Notes under the pieces: model-generated
What the model was told of the DNA's origin: nothing
The model's database searches: none
The model's input: the letters and a program-made list of their open reading frames with translations, nothing else
In this document: piece by piece, positions 1 through 12,000 of the stretch
How positions within the stretch are numbered: position 1 is the stretch's first letter
Layout of the letters: each line of letters starts with the position of its first letter
Made by a program: the position numbers and the translations under genes
Assembly (NCBI GenBank): GCA_011799875.1
Contig: CM022303.1
Location: 545,927,368-545,991,367 of the forward strand
DNA length: 64,000 bases
From: Thinopyrum elongatum
Taxonomy: Eukaryota; Streptophyta; Magnoliopsida; Poales; Poaceae
Direction: 5' to 3'

Positions 1-148
1 ACTTGTCGTCGTTGCGTACCGTATAAACATCGAAGGTCTCGTCGAGCTTAATACTGAAGCGCCGACCATCTTGCAGGTGAGGCCTGTTGCACAGACCCCT
101 GTCGTCGCCGCAGTAGTCGCACTCAAGGATCCTATCATCGTCAGACAT
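1..148 (-). CDS. Partial CACTA-associated ORF, N-terminus only
   Basis: A minus-strand frame starts with ATG at 146-148 and stays open for 49 codons to the left edge. The start is acidic (MSDDDR) followed by a small Cys cluster, CDYC at residues 10-13 and a third Cys at 20, then a mixed-charge stretch. Similar short Cys-containing N-termini occur in hypothetical proteins inside Triticeae CACTA elements, but I cannot assign a function. It lies toward the interior of the CACTA element, pointing away from the right terminus. Its C-terminal part is outside the window, so transposase-associated and passenger proteins are both possible. Confidence 0.45.
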   Translation of the reverse strand, partial: MSDDDRILECDYCGDDRGLCNRPHLQDGRRFSIKLDETFDVYTVRNDDK

Positions 149-288
149 TTCCTATGTTCATAATTCAAAGATTAAACTTCTGAAATTCAATATATGTACT
201 ACAAAAACTAAATTAGATCATTATTATTCATGACGGGTTGACTATCGGTCTGTCGAGTCTTCCTTGAAAACTCTCATCTCACGTGGCG

Positions 289-600
289 TATATGGTGGGC
301 ACTCCCTCTCTGATATATTCGACCATCGGTGATGGTAGCTCCTCCATTCGTTCCCAAGTGCATTACACCAAAATGTCTAGCATGTGGGAACGAAGGAGAA
401 GCTACCCCCATGACAACAGTCGGGATTCTTCTTCCTCTCTCATATATGGTGGACACTCTCTCACTAATTTTTTCGACCGTCGGTGATGGTTGCTACTCCT
501 CCTTCCCCTAGTGCATAACAAAGGTCTAGCACAAGGAGAAGAAGGAGAAGTGACCCACACGACAACTGTCGGCATTCTTCTTCTCTCGCTGTTCTTTTGA
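289..600. repeat. Two tandem copies of a ~154-bp unit inside the CACTA element
   Basis: TATATGGTGGGCACTC at about 289 recurs as TATATGGTGGACACTC at about 443. Each is followed by TTCGACC(A/G)TCGGTGATGG, a purine-rich GGAGAAG block and a CGACAAC/CATGACAAC block. The copies have drifted, and the short frames across them are not credible genes. Confidence 0.65.
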
Positions 601-1360
601 CTGTCATGTATGGAGCCCCGACAGACTTAAAGTCAACCCAAAATGTCGTTTAATTCTCTTTTCGGCAAATCCAAGGCACTCGATATTTCCTACATTCTAG
701 CACAAGCCATGCTAAAATTCATGGAAAAATCCAGCATGACTTTTTCTAAAAAGGACATATCAAGCGCCTGAAATTTGCCGGAACGGAAATTAATCAACAC
801 TCCGGCAAAACATAGGCCACTCAAAGGTGTTCTTTGCATTGATAATGAAACAGAAGTGCATATAACAAGGAGTAGCCTCACGGATATTTTCTCAAAAAAA
901 ACTAGCTTCATCACATTGTCACAGCTACTCATCTACTACTCTACTACATCTATGAAAACATCTACATCATCATCGACATCAATGACATGGGGATTTGGCT
1001 GGTCTCACCTCGAGGTTGGAGGGGGTTGGTGACGGGGACGACTGCGGGGATGATGCAGGGGCTCCTTGATTTCTGCAAAAACAAAATATAAATAAGAACA
1101 TTATTATCCTGATTTTAGGACTTAGTGAAACCCTATAAGCTATCAACTAAACATTATTATGCTGATTCAAAAGACCTACATTTACTAAAAATTTGTAAAA
1201 CTAGTTTTTTTTACTAAAAATTTGTATTACAAAATATACTCTAGTTCTAACCCTAACAGCTATCCATCCATCCATCTATCTATCCAAAGCATTACTAAAA
1301 AAACCTAGTTTAATCCATCTATCTATCCAAGCATTACAAAAAAAAACCTAATTTCATCCA
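601..1360. other. Non-coding CACTA interior, no gene seen
   Basis: AT-rich unique-looking sequence with short homopolymers and a small (ATCC/ATCT)n stretch near 1263-1330. Frames here are short and lack recognisable motifs. Confidence 0.5.
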
Positions 1361-1375
1361 CCCATTTATGCAATG

Positions 1376-1605
1376 CAGGAGGGAGGGATGGAGGTTGAGG
1401 GTCCGAGGGAGATGGTGGGAGGGAGGGAGGGATGTAGGAGGGAGGAAGGTCGGAGGGAGGGAGGGAGACATACCGGGGGGCAACGACGGCAGCAGTGGGC
1501 GGCGGGCGATGGCAGCAGGAGCAGGCGGCAATGCAGGGGCGGCAGCGGCAATGATGGGGATGGAGATGGAGAGTGGAGAGGGAGAGTGACGGCCGCGGGT
1601 GGGTG
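1376..1605. repeat. Purine-rich GGGAGGGAGGGA tract, potential G-quadruplex
   Basis: The + strand carries many GGGA/GGGAGG repeats between about 1378 and 1475, followed by a GGC/GCA-rich stretch. The runs of three or more G separated by one to three bases meet the usual sequence rule for G-quadruplexes. The long minus-strand frame through it, rich in Pro, Ser and Leu, is composition-driven and was not called as a gene. Confidence 0.55.
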
Positions 1606-1639
1606 AAGATGAAGTTAGACTTACCAGTAGCGAGGGATA

Positions 1640-1963
1640 GGGAAAGGCGCTACTGCTAAACTCTGTAGTAGTAGCGCTATCCTCAGGACCGACGCTACTG
1701 CTAATCGGGGCCCACCTACTGGCCCCATGCACACATAGCAGTAGCGGTGGGCGACCGACAAGAGCTATTGCTACCAAATTAGTAGTAGCGCCGGTTTTTG
1801 CCCACCGCTACTACTACAGGTAGCCCCGACCAGTGGCGATGGGACCGCTTAGCAGTAGCGCTGCTTAGTCTGCCAGCGCTGCTGCTACTTCACAACCTAT
1901 AGCGCTGCCATCTTATCCCACGCTACTGCTAATATTCTATCTATAAGCTTTCTCCTAGTAGTG
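1640..1963. repeat. CACTA subterminal repeats and terminal inverted repeat
   Basis: Many direct and inverted copies of AGTAGCGCTA / TAGCAGTAGCG occur between 1640 and 1935 (for example near 1667, 1737, 1783 and 1852). The terminus CTCCTAGTAGTG ends at 1963. The mixed orientation is typical of CACTA subterminal regions. Confidence 0.8.
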
Positions 1964-1966
1964 CAT

Positions 1967-2536
1967 GTTATTTATTTCTGTATTGAAGCTACTAGAATTG
2001 CTAAGCCTGATACTAAAGATAAGAATCTATGTGATTTGGGTGCTAGTGTTATTGCTATTCAATTTACTTTATATCAATAAATTATGAATGACATTGCACC
2101 TATTGAGATAGAGGACATTGATGTTACTATTAAACTTGCAAATAGAGATACTATTTCACCGCTTGGGATTGTTAGAGATGTTGAAGTCTTGTGTGGAAAA
2201 ATAAAATACCCTACTGATTTTCTAATTCTTGGTTCTCCACAAGATGATTTTTGTCCCATTATATTTGGTAGACCTTTCTTGAATACAGTTAATGCTAAGA
2301 TTGATTGCTATAGAGAAACTATCAGTGTTAACTTTGGTGATGTAACTCATGAGTTTAATTTCTCTAAATTCCATAGATAACCTCATGATAAAGAATTGCC
2401 AAGTAAAGATGAAATTATTGGTCTTGCTTCTATTTCTGTACCCCCAACTGATCCGTTAGAACAATATTTGCTAGAACATGACAATTATATGCATATGAAT
2501 GAAAGAAATGAAATAGATAAGAGGTTCTTTGATTAA
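1967..2536 (+). pseudogene. Outer gypsy: aspartic protease region (degenerate)
   Basis: The frame runs through a DLGAS motif (near 2034-2048), the D-[ST]-G-A active-site signature of retroviral-type aspartic proteases with Leu in place of the usual Ser, and continues to an IIFGRPFLN motif about 75 codons later, the conserved protease flap/C-terminal region. In-frame stops occur near 2081, at 2378-2380 and near 2534. The protease would mature the polyprotein in virus-like particles. The upstream gag is cut off by the CACTA insertion at 1963. The Athila assignment rests on the downstream RT. Inactive by inspection. Confidence 0.8.
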
Positions 2537-3520
2537 CCACCTATCCTTAAACACAATTTTCATGTTGAAACTCTTGGAGGTCCTCCCCCACCTAAGGGTG
2601 ATCTCGTGTTTGAATTGAAACAATTGCCTGATACATTGAAATATGCTTATCTTCATGAAAAGAAGATATATCCTGTTATTATTAGTGCTAACCTTTCAGA
2701 GCATGAAGAAAAAAGATTACTAAAAACTCTGAAGAAGCACCGTGCCGCTATTGGATATACTCTTGATGATCTTAAGGGCATTAGTCCCACTCTATGTCAG
2801 CACAACATTAATATGGAACCTGATGCTAAGCCAGTGGTTGATCATCAACGATGGTTAAATCCTAAGATGAAGGATGTGGTAAGAACTGAAATATTAAAGT
2901 GTCTGGAAGCAGGTATAATTTATCCCATAGCTGATAGTAGATGGGTAAGTCATGTTCATTGTGTACCTAAGAAAGGAGGCATTACTGTTGTTCCTAATGA
3001 TAAAAATGAACTCATCCCTCAAAGAATTGTAACTGGTTATAGGATGGTAATTGATTTTAGGAAATTAAACAAAGCTACTAGAAAAGATCATTACCCCTTG
3101 GCTTTTATTGACCAAATGTTGGAGAGATTGTCTAAGCATACACACTTTTGTTTCCTTGATGGATATTCTGGTTTCTCTCAAATACATGTGTCAAAAGAAG
3201 ATCAAGAGAAAACTACTTTTACTTGCCCTTTTGGAACTTATGCCTATAGACATATCCCTTTTGGTTTATGCAATGCACCTGCTACCTTTCAAAGATGTAT
3301 GACTGCTATATTCTCTAATTTTTGTGAAAAGATTGTTGAGGTTTTCATGGATGATTTTTTCGTTTACGGGACTTCTTTTGATGATTGCTTAAGCAACCTT
3401 GATCCAGTTTTGCAGATATGTGAAGAAACTAATCTTGTCTTGAATTGGGAGAAGTGCCACTTTATGGTGAATGAAGGTATAGTACTTGGGCATAAAATTT
3501 CTGAACGAGGATTGAAGTAG
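2537..3520 (+). pseudogene. Outer gypsy: reverse transcriptase region (frameshifted at its 3' end)
   Basis: An open frame from 2606 to 3520 (304 codons) holds the RT palm and fingers: WVSHVHCVPKKGG, YRMVIDFRKLN, the DGYSGF block, PFGLCNAPATFQRCM, and the catalytic box FMDDFFVYG, where the two Asp bind metal. These wordings are typical of the Athila/Tat branch rather than chromoviruses. The frame breaks near 3511 by an apparent 1-bp loss and stops at 3518-3520, and the downstream half continues in another frame from 3550. In an intact element RT copies the genomic RNA into cDNA inside cytoplasmic particles. Here the enzyme would be separated from RNase H. Confidence 0.88.
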
Positions 3521-4130
3521 ATAAAGCTAAAGTTGATGCAATTGAAAAAATGCCATGCCCCAAAGATATTAAAGGTATAAGAAGTTTCCTTGGTCATGCT
3601 GGTTTCGATAGAAGGTTTATTAAAGACTTCTCTAAAATTTCTAGGCCTCTTACTAATCTTTTGCAAAAAGATGTTCCATTTGTTTTTTATGATAATTGTG
3701 TAGAAGCCTTCGAAACACTTAACAAAGCCTTAACCTCTGCACCTATTGTTCAACCACCTGATTGGAACTTACCTTTTGAAATTATGTTGTTGGTGTTGTT
3801 CTAGGACAAAGAGTTGATAAGAAATTAAATGTTATCCATTATGCTAGTATAACTCTAGACAGTGCTCAAAGAAATTATGCTACTACCGAGAAAGAATTTT
3901 TAGCAGTTGTGTTTGCATGTGATAAATTCAGATCTTACATTGTCGATTCTAAAGTAATTGTTCACACCGATCATGCTGCTATTAAATATCTTATGGAAAA
4001 GAAAGATGCTAAACCTAGGTTGATTAGGTGGGTTTTGTTGCTACAAGAATTTGTCCTGCATATTATTGATAGAAAGGGAGCTCATAATTTGTCTAGGTTG
4101 GAAAATGTTCTTGATGACACACTACCTATT
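3521..4130 (+). pseudogene. Outer gypsy: RT connection and RNase H region (two broken frames)
   Basis: The frame from 3550 to 3804 carries the GIRSFLGHAGF...RRFIKDFSKI connection motif that follows RT in gypsy elements. It terminates after LPFEIM, where part of the first RNase H strand (the expected C-D-A-S segment) appears deleted. The next frame opens at about 3808, includes [13 protein letters not shown] and the [10 protein letters not shown] motif with a catalytic Asp near 3966, and passes [10 protein letters not shown] into integrase. Loss of the first catalytic Asp together with the frameshift means no active RNase H. Confidence 0.82.
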
Positions 4131-5504
4131 GATGATAGTTTTCCTGATAAACAATTAGCTATTATAAATGCTTCTCGTAATACTCCTTGGTATGCAGACT
4201 ATGCTAATTACATTGTTGCAAATTATATACCACCTAGTTTCACATACCAACAAAAGAAAAAGTTCTTCTTTGATTTAAGACATTACTTCTGGGATGACCC
4301 ACATCTTTATAAAGGAGTATATGGTATTATTAGATATTGTATACCTGAGCATGAACAGGAACAAATCCTACGGAAGTGTCACTCCGAGGCTTACGGAGGA
4401 CACCATGCTGGAGACAGAACTGCACATAAGGTATTACAATCTGGTTTTTATTGGCCTACTCTCTTCAAGGATGCATGTAAGTTTTTCTTATCTTGTGATG
4501 AATGTCAAAGAATTGGTAATATTGCTAGACGTTAGGAAATGCCTATGAATTATTCACTTGCTATTGAACCATTTGATGTTTTGGGATTTGATTATATGGG
4601 ACCTTTTCCTTCCTCTAATGGGTATACACATATTTTAGTTGTTGTTGATTACGTTACTAAGTGGGTAGAAGCTATTCCAACTAGTAGTGTTGATCATAAC
4701 ACTTCTATTAAAACGCTTAAAGAAGTTATTTTCCCAAGGTTTGGAGTCCCTAGATATTTAATGACCAATGATGGTTCACATTTTATTCATGGTGCTTTCC
4801 GTAAACTGCTTGCTAAATATGATGTCAACCATAGAATTGCATTTCCCTGTCATCCTCAATCTAGTGGCCAAGTTGAATTGAGCAATAGGGAAATAAAGTT
4901 GATTTTGCAAAAGACCGTTAATAGATCTAGAAATAATTGGTCTAAGAAACTTGATGATGCATTATGGGCTTGTAGAACCGCTTATAAGAATCCTATGGGT
5001 ATGTCTCCGTATAAAATGGTCTATGGAAAACATGTCATTTACCTCTTGAGTTAGAACATAAAGCATATTGGGCAATTAAAGAACTTAATTATGATTTCAA
5101 ACTTGTCAGTGAGAAGAGGTTATTTCACATTAGCTCGTTAGATGAGTGGAGAACCCAAGCATATGAAAATGCCAAACTGTTTAAAGAAAAAGTTAAAAGA
5201 TGGCATGACAAAAGAATCCAAAAACGAGAAATCAAAGTGGGTCCTATTGTACAACTCTCGTTTCAGATTCTTTGCAGGAAAACTTCTTTGTAAATGGGAA
5301 GGACTGTATATCATCGAAGAAGTTTATCGTTCCGGAGCTATCAAAATCAACGACTCCAAAGGCACTAATCCGAGAGTGGTCAATGGAGAAAGAATTAAGC
5401 ATTATATCTCAGGTACACCTATTAATGTTGAAACTAACATTCTCCAAACTATGACACCGGACGAATACATAAGAGAGACCTTCCAGAACACTCGAGAACC
5501 CTGA
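4131..5504 (+). pseudogene. Outer gypsy: integrase region (stop at 4533 and frameshift near 5025)
   Basis: The zinc-binding HHCC module is readable ([11 protein letters not shown] and later CDECQR, 4395-4515). It is followed by an in-frame TAG at 4533-4535 and then the catalytic core in the same frame: FDYMGPF with the first Asp, TNDGSHF with the second, and HPQSSGQVELSNRE with the Glu. The core continues to YKNPMGMSPYKMVYGK, the conserved end of the gypsy integrase core, and then shifts frame near 5025-5035. Relics of the C-terminal region (RFRFFAGKLLCKWEG, VVNGERIKHYISG) continue to 5501. No chromodomain is present, as expected for Athila. Confidence 0.87.
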
Positions 5505-5832
5505 AAAGGAATAGGTATATGATACAGTAAGTAAACCGACTCTAAAAATTCCATAAAAATATTTTATGTCCGTTTTGAAATATTAGAAAAAATACCAAAA
5601 TAAAAAACAGCCGAGGGGACCCACGAGGTGCACACAAGGCACCAGGGCGCACCCTGGTGGCTTGTGGGCCCCTCGTGTGCCTTCCCGACTCCGCTTTCTT
5701 CTGGAATACTTGTTTTGCAAGATAAAAATTATTTATATATACTCACGGACGTTTTGGCCACCGTATCGCAGAAATCTCCTCTGTTCTTGTTTCATGCTAT
5801 TTTTCTAACAGATCTAGATCCTCATGGCTCCC
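5505..5832 (+). other. Outer gypsy spacer downstream of pol
   Basis: Non-coding spacer with an imperfect inverted block near 5625-5685 (CACAAGGCACCAGGGCGCAC followed by a complementary-type GTGGCTTGTGGGCCCC). A short ATGGCTCCC reading start sits at 5824-5832 and is cut by the next insertion; its continuation lies after 30529. Confidence 0.6.
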
Positions 5833-7416
5833 TGATGTCTACTACACAAATTGTTCTTGTAGACTCGTGTTGGGCCTCCAAGCGCAGAGTTTGTAGGATA
5901 GTAGCAAATTTCCCTCAAGTGGATGACCTAAAGTTTATCAATCCGTGGGAGGCGTAGGATGAAGATGGTCTCTCTCAAACAACCCTGCAACCAAATAATA
6001 AAAAGTCTCTTGTGTCCCCAACACACCAAATACAATGGTAATTTGTATAGGTGCACTAGTTCGGCGAAGAGATGGTGATACAAGCGTAGTAATGATAGTA
6101 GATATTGATTTTTGTAATGGGAACAATAAAAAACAACAAGGTAGCAATTGATTAAACGGAGCACAAATGGTATTGCAATGCTTGAAAATGAGGCCTAGGG
6201 TCCGTACTTCCGCTAGTGCAATCTCTCAACAATGCTAATATAATTGGATCATATAAGCATCCCTCAACGTGCGATGAAGAATCACTCCAAAGTTCCTATC
6301 TAGCGGAGAACATAAGAAGAAATTGTTTGTAGCTATTCTTTTCGATCGATCTATCCAAGAGTTCGTACTAAAATAACACCAAGTTATTCTTTCCGATCGA
6401 TCTATCAAGAGTTCGTACTAAAATAACACTAAGTTTTTCTTTCCGATCGATCTATCACGAGTTCGTACTAAAATAACACCAAAGCAAATTCAGATTCATA
6501 ATACTCAATCCAACACATAGAACCTCAAAGAGTGCCCCAAGATTTCTACCGGAGAAACAAAGACGAGAACGTGCATCAACCCCTATGCATAGATTACCCC
6601 AATGTCACCTCGGGTATCCACGAGTTGAGTGCCAAAACACATATCAAGTGAATCAATATGATACCCTATTGTCACCACGGGTATTCATAGCAAGACATAC
6701 ATCAAGTGCTCTCAAATCCATAAAAGTATTCAATCCGATAAAACAAAATCTCAAGGGGAAAACTCAATTCACAACAAGATAGAGAGGGGAAAAGACCATA
6801 TGATCCGACTATATTAACAAAGCCCGCGGTACATCAAGATCGTGACATCTCAAGAACACGAGAGAGAGAGATTAAACACAAAGCTACTAGTACAAACCCT
6901 CAGCCCCGACGGTGGACTACTCCCTCCTCATCATGGTGGCCGTCGGGATGATGAAGATGGCCATCGGTGATGATTTCCCCCTCCGGCAGGGTGCCGGAAC
7001 GGGGTCTAGATTGGTTTTTCATGGCTACAGAGGCTTGTGGCGACGGAACTTCTGATCTAGGGTTACCCGTGATGGTTTCTCTATTTATTGGATTTTTTGG
7101 CGTCGGTTTCACGCGAAGATGGGCCTCGAGGTGAGCACAACCCACCGGGGCGCACCCCGGTGTCTTGTGCCCTACTCTTTCACCTTCTAGTCCTTCCACA
7201 AAGCTTCGGGGGTCTCTTTTGTTCCAAAAAAACGTCAAAAAGTTTCAGCTCATTTGGAGAACTTTCATTTCTGCACAAAAAACAACACCACGGTAATTCT
7301 GCTGAAAACAGCGTCAGTCTGGGTTAGTTCCATGCAAATCATACCAAAACCATATAAAATTATTGTAAAGATGGCATGAATACTTCATAAATTATAGATA
7401 CGTTGGAGACATATCA
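5833..7416 (-). repeat. 3' LTR of the minus-strand Athila-related element (left copy)
   Basis: A 1584-bp LTR starting TGATGTCTACTACACAAA and ending GTTGGAGACATATCA on the + strand. On the element's own strand it starts TGATATGTCTCC. It differs from the right copy by scattered substitutions, one extra unit of a ~50-bp minisatellite (6333-6480), and the absence of a GCTCCTGGGCCCCCTGGCGC-type insertion found near 30241. Confidence 0.92.
6333..6480. repeat. ~50-bp minisatellite within the LTR, three units (two in the sister LTR)
   Basis: Units start at about 6333, 6384 and 6434, each reading TATTCTTTYCGATCGATCTATC then GAGTTCGTACTAAAATAACAC. The equivalent stretch of the right LTR (about 29468-29565) has two units, so copy number changed after insertion. 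Confidence 0.85.
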
Positions 7417-7430
7417 GCATCCCCAAGCTT
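7417..7430 (-). promoter_or_regulatory. Polypurine tract of the Athila-related element
   Basis: Directly beside the left LTR, the minus strand reads AAGCTTGGGGATGC then the LTR start TGATATGTC. A purine-rich stretch at this place primes plus-strand DNA synthesis. The outer element has the equivalent AAGCTTGGGGGAGT at its own 3' LTR. Confidence 0.8.
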
Positions 7431-9045
7431 AATTCCTGCTCGTCCTCGAGTAGGTAAATGATAAAAGAAATAATTTATGAAGTGTGAGTGCTAGCAAAGT
7501 GCATAAGTTTGATCAATGATAATTTCAATCACTTTTCCTAACAACATAACAACAATTCTTTCTCATAAAAATTTTCATGTTAAAGTAGCAACCAATTCAC
7601 ATGTTAAGGTTCAAACAATGAATTCTCTTAAAACTCAACAACTTATATTCTTAGTCACCAAACAATTGCAATTCAACTTATTCAACAGAGTCTAAGTAAG
7701 AGCTCCACATACTCAACCATCATATAGTCTTCCATGATTGCTACTACTCAAAGCATATTCTTAGAACAAATGGCATCCATCGAACACAGAGAAAGATAGG
7801 GGCTTAATGTTTCGCCTGCCAACTCATTTATCATAGAGATAATTGTCAACAATAATAAATCATGATCAAATATGTTTGACTGGTCATATGTGCCTAGATA
7901 TTTCCCCACCACATGATGCTTTCCAACTAGAGAATAATTGAGGTTGAAATGAGAATTCATACTATTGACTCTTTGCATAAAAGTAAATACTGAAAAGTAA
8001 AAGATAGGCCCTTCGCAGAGGGAAGCAGAGGTTGTCATGCGCTTTTTATTTGGATGCCCAAGCTCTTAATGCAAAGGAACGTCACGTTATATTGCCCCTT
8101 ATGATAGCAACCTTTATTATGCAGTCCGTCTCTTTTATTACTTTGCCATCACAAGTTCGTACAACGCTCAATTTTCCCTTACAATAAAAGATCAAACATA
8201 TTTAGGAGCAATTTTTATTGCTTTATGCACCGATGACAACTTACATGAAGGATCTTATTCAATCCATAGGTAGGTATGGTGGACACTCATGGAAAGAAAC
8301 TGGGTATAAGGATTTTTGGATGCACAAGTAGTATCTCTACTTAGTACGAATTTTTGTCTAGCAAAAGATCCTAGGCAAACACCACATGTTGGAGGATCCA
8401 TAACAATATAACTTCTATGCAAATATACACAACCATAACTCATTACGTTGTCTTCCTTGTCCAACTTCAACTAATTTGCTCAAGTTTGAAAATAATTAAT
8501 GGGTATTCACAATTATAGAAGATGTCCAAGATAATATATTTGCATGTGAAAGTTCTCTTCCTTATACTAATCATTCATGAATTGCTTGTATGACCAATAT
8601 TGTGATTGTCAAGCTTCAAAAGATTTCACTTTCTAAACCCAATGTGAAGCCATTACTAGGCATGATATGGATATATAATTTCGACTTCATGATATTCAAT
8701 TAATTCAACAATTTACTCATAGGATATAAGTGAAGCACAAGAGTAAATAACAAACTACTCCAAAAAGATATAACTGAAGATCAAGCAAGTAGTTGAGTAA
8801 AGGGGTAGCTAAGTGAGGAATCTTTCTTATTTAAAAACTTTCAGATCTAAGTATTTTATTAAAATAGCAAGCAAAAAATGACATTCTAAGAATAGCACAC
8901 ATCATGTGAAGAAGCAAAAACTTAGGCTCAACCGAGGCTAACCGATAATTGTTGATGAAGAAAGGTGGGATGCCTACCGGGGCATCCCCAAGCTTAGATG
9001 CTTGAGACTTCTTGGATTATTAACTTGGGATGCCTTGGGCATACC
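7431..9045 (-). other. 3' internal non-coding region of the Athila-related element
   Basis: No long ORF. Read on the minus strand it is related to 30947-32485 of the outer element: both contain a TAATGAGTTA(C/T)G ... TATATTGTTATGGATCCTCC-type stretch (about 8385-8445 versus 31459-31515) and a CTCGAGGACGAGC/GAGGACAAGC block before the PPT. The last five bases, ATACC at 9041-9045, are the target duplication of the nested chromovirus. Confidence 0.65.
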
Positions 9046-12000
9046 TGTGACGCCCCCAGCTCAATCGTGCACTAATCATACACACAAATGCACATGATCA
9101 AGCCTAAGGACTCACGGGAAGATATCACCACACAACTCTAAAACATAAATAAAGTCATACAAGCTTTATATTACAAGCCAGGGGCCTCGAGGGCTCGAAT
9201 ACAAAAGCTCGCATACAAGCGTCAGCAGAAGCATCAGCTATCTGAGTACAGATATAAAAGAAAGCACAGAAAGTCCTTTAGAAAGGCAGTGCAAAATAAA
9301 ACACTACGATCAAAAGGCGTAGGCCTCCTGCCTGGGACCCTCCGATCCTACTCCTGGTCGTCAGTCAACTCGTAGTAGTTTCCATTCTCTGGGTAGTAGT
9401 AGTAGTAGTCGATCGACGGGGCATCTGTCTCAAGGGGCTCCGTCCTCTGGTCACGACAAACTGAGGTGGGGAGAAAAGGAAAACAAAGCAACCGTGAGTA
9501 CTCAGAAGTACTCAGCAAGCAAGGATCTACACTACATATGCAACATTTTTAAAGAGAGGTTGTATATGTGGACTGAGCTGCAGAAATGCCAGAATAGAGA
9601 GGAGGCCTAGTCCTATCGAAGACTAGCATCTTCAGAGGTCTTGCAGCATTAGAAGAGTGTAGACGGTACAATATAATGTAGCAGTATCATTATGTCTCAA
9701 CCTCACCCAGAGATCCTTTCTCGACTCCCTGCGAGAAAGCAATCCCAGAGCCATACAGTCATCAACCTCGTCCTGAGATCCCTTCTCGACTCCCTGCGAG
9801 AAGCAATCCCAGAGCCATAGTATCCAAGTATCCAGTTCTAAATTGTATCAATCAGGATACAACTCCGAGTGTCTGTTACCGTAGGACAGGCTATCGATAG
9901 AAGTTTTCTTCCCTGCAGGGGTGCACCAACTTACCCAACACGCTCGATTAACTCTGGCCGGACACACTTTCCTGGGTCATGCCCGGCCTCGGCCAAACGA
10001 TACATCGCAACCCTACCTAGAGCTCAGCAGAGAGGTCCCCGTTGGTCTACATCCTAAGAGCTCAGAGGTCTTGGGCCATCGCCATGTGCACTCCAAGTCG
10101 TTGCGTGCAGGGGGAAGCCAGGCACCAGGGGGGCGCCGGTCCGTCCAGGCCGCAAGGCTGAACTAAACGTCTGACAGAGCTTTCGGCTAATGCTACGATG
10201 CAGAACGCCCATACTATGCCCACGTGATGGTTAGTGCTATCAGGCCAGAGGCCTGCTCGGTTCAAATATCCAAATCGTTAGTACCTTGGGCTTGCGGTAA
10301 CGAGCAGAGACTCACGAAAGATGTGACCCCATCGCCCCGTCTCGAGGACTTGCGGCAAGGGCCAAGAATGCCCGGCCACACCTCGTATCCATCACTCGGG
10401 CACCACACCGGCACCCGTCTTCACAACACTCGCCTCTTAGGCGCACGCGGGTACCCCTCAGGGTCGACCCGCCTATCCAAGTAACAGTGTAAAGTCCAAG
10501 TATCCGTGTGTCCATAACATCAGGGGAATCCGAGGTATCACCCTCGTTGGATTCCCACCCGATGTATCCATCAAGGAGAACTCGAAGGAATCACCCTCGA
10601 TGGGTTCACACTTGATGTGTTGCACGACAACGTCGTTACCGGAAGTGGTGAAGGAGGAAACACCCTCGATGACCACGACCAAATAGCTACTCTACAGAGT
10701 TAACATCAGAAGTGCTACAAGAGGTTTCACCCTCGGCACTCGATAGAAACGCTGCAGTGTCGTTACAACTAAGGGGGGGTGACGTGCGGTGTCAGGGCCT
10801 GGTCTTCAATCCCGTTGATCGGGTCTTCGGATAATCCAGCGGGGCAATCGGGATAAGTGGGGTCACTGATAGGTCTCTACCCAGCCTATACTAAGCAGTT
10901 TAGGATATGCAGGTAATTATCAACAGCAGGTTACAATAAACAGGCTATGCATCAGAATAGGTAAAGCAGCAGCAGCAGTTCTAATGCAAGCATGAGAAAT
11001 AGAATGGGCTATATCGGTATGCTCAAGGGGGGGGGGGGCTTGCCTGGTTGCTCGGCGGCAAGGGCAAGGTCGTCAACGGTGGCGCCGGGCTCTGGAGTTG
11101 CGTCGGTCTCGGAGACGACGTCGGAGTCTAACGAGAGAGAAGAGGGGGAGGAAACAATAAATACAGAGCAAACAAGTGTAGCACAAAGCATAACATGGCA
11201 ATACACGGTGATAGAGGTGATCTAACGCAGTGCCGGGTGATACTGGTGAAGGTGGAATTCATCCGGGAATGTTTTCCCGGTTCCGAACATTTGTCAGACA
11301 GATGACCGGAGGGGAACGGTTCCATGTTCGAGTAGCTAGGGACATGTGGCGGATGAACGAACCATGTATTCGGACCCGTCTCGAAATTCTGAGCATTTTT
11401 CATATATAAAATATTTTCATCGGAGTTACGGATTAAAAGATATGATTTTCTAAAGTTTTTATTGATTTCTGGAATTGTTTTAATTATTTAAATTCGAATT
11501 ATCCAAAACAGTACGAGGGTGACATCAGCATGACGTAATGATGACATCAACAGTCAACTCTGGCTGACCAGAGTCAAACCTGACATGTGGGGCCCACATG
11601 TCATTGAGACAGAGGCATAATTAGTGTTAATTTAACTAAGTTAGGTTAATTAGGGGGGTGGGGCCTACTGTCAGTGTCTGTTAACTTAATCAATTAACTA
11701 ATTAGGTTAATTAGCATTTTAATTATGGTTTTATTTATTTTAAATTGTTTAAGGGGTGGGACCCACGTGTCATAGACACGGGTGGTCCAGTCAGCAGCGC
11801 TGACTGGTCAACGGGGCCCAGTGGGGCCCGTAGTCAGTGGCACTGGTGGTGGGGCCCGTGTGCCACATTGGAGCCGGCCGGCGCGGCGGCCGGAGCATCG
11901 CCGGCGACCACAGAAGACGACGGCGACACGTGGGATTTGCGTACGGGGCATCTCCGGGGCTGAGGTTTGGTCCGTTCGAACGAGCGGTCCACGCCGCGTG

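Larger units (their letters stand above)
1..1963 (-). mobile_element. CACTA DNA transposon, right-hand end (left end outside window)
   Basis: The sequence up to 1963 ends in TCTCCTAGTAGTG, the reverse complement of a CACTACTAGGAGA terminus, as in Triticeae CACTA (En/Spm-type) transposons. The last 320 bases are packed with subterminal GTAGCGCTA / AGTAGTAGCG motifs, where such transposases bind. To its right, gypsy protease-RT coding sequence begins at once, so the CACTA element is inserted in the retrotransposon. Its left terminus lies before base 1 and the 3-bp target duplication cannot be checked. A short minus-strand reading frame at the left edge is the only coding piece seen. Terminus and subterminal repeats are observed; superfamily is established knowledge. 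Confidence 0.88.

Noticed and set aside
1334..1777. 147-codon minus-strand frame rich in Pro, Ser and Leu
   Set aside because: It crosses the GGGAGG purine tract and CACTA subterminal repeats; its composition mirrors the repeat.
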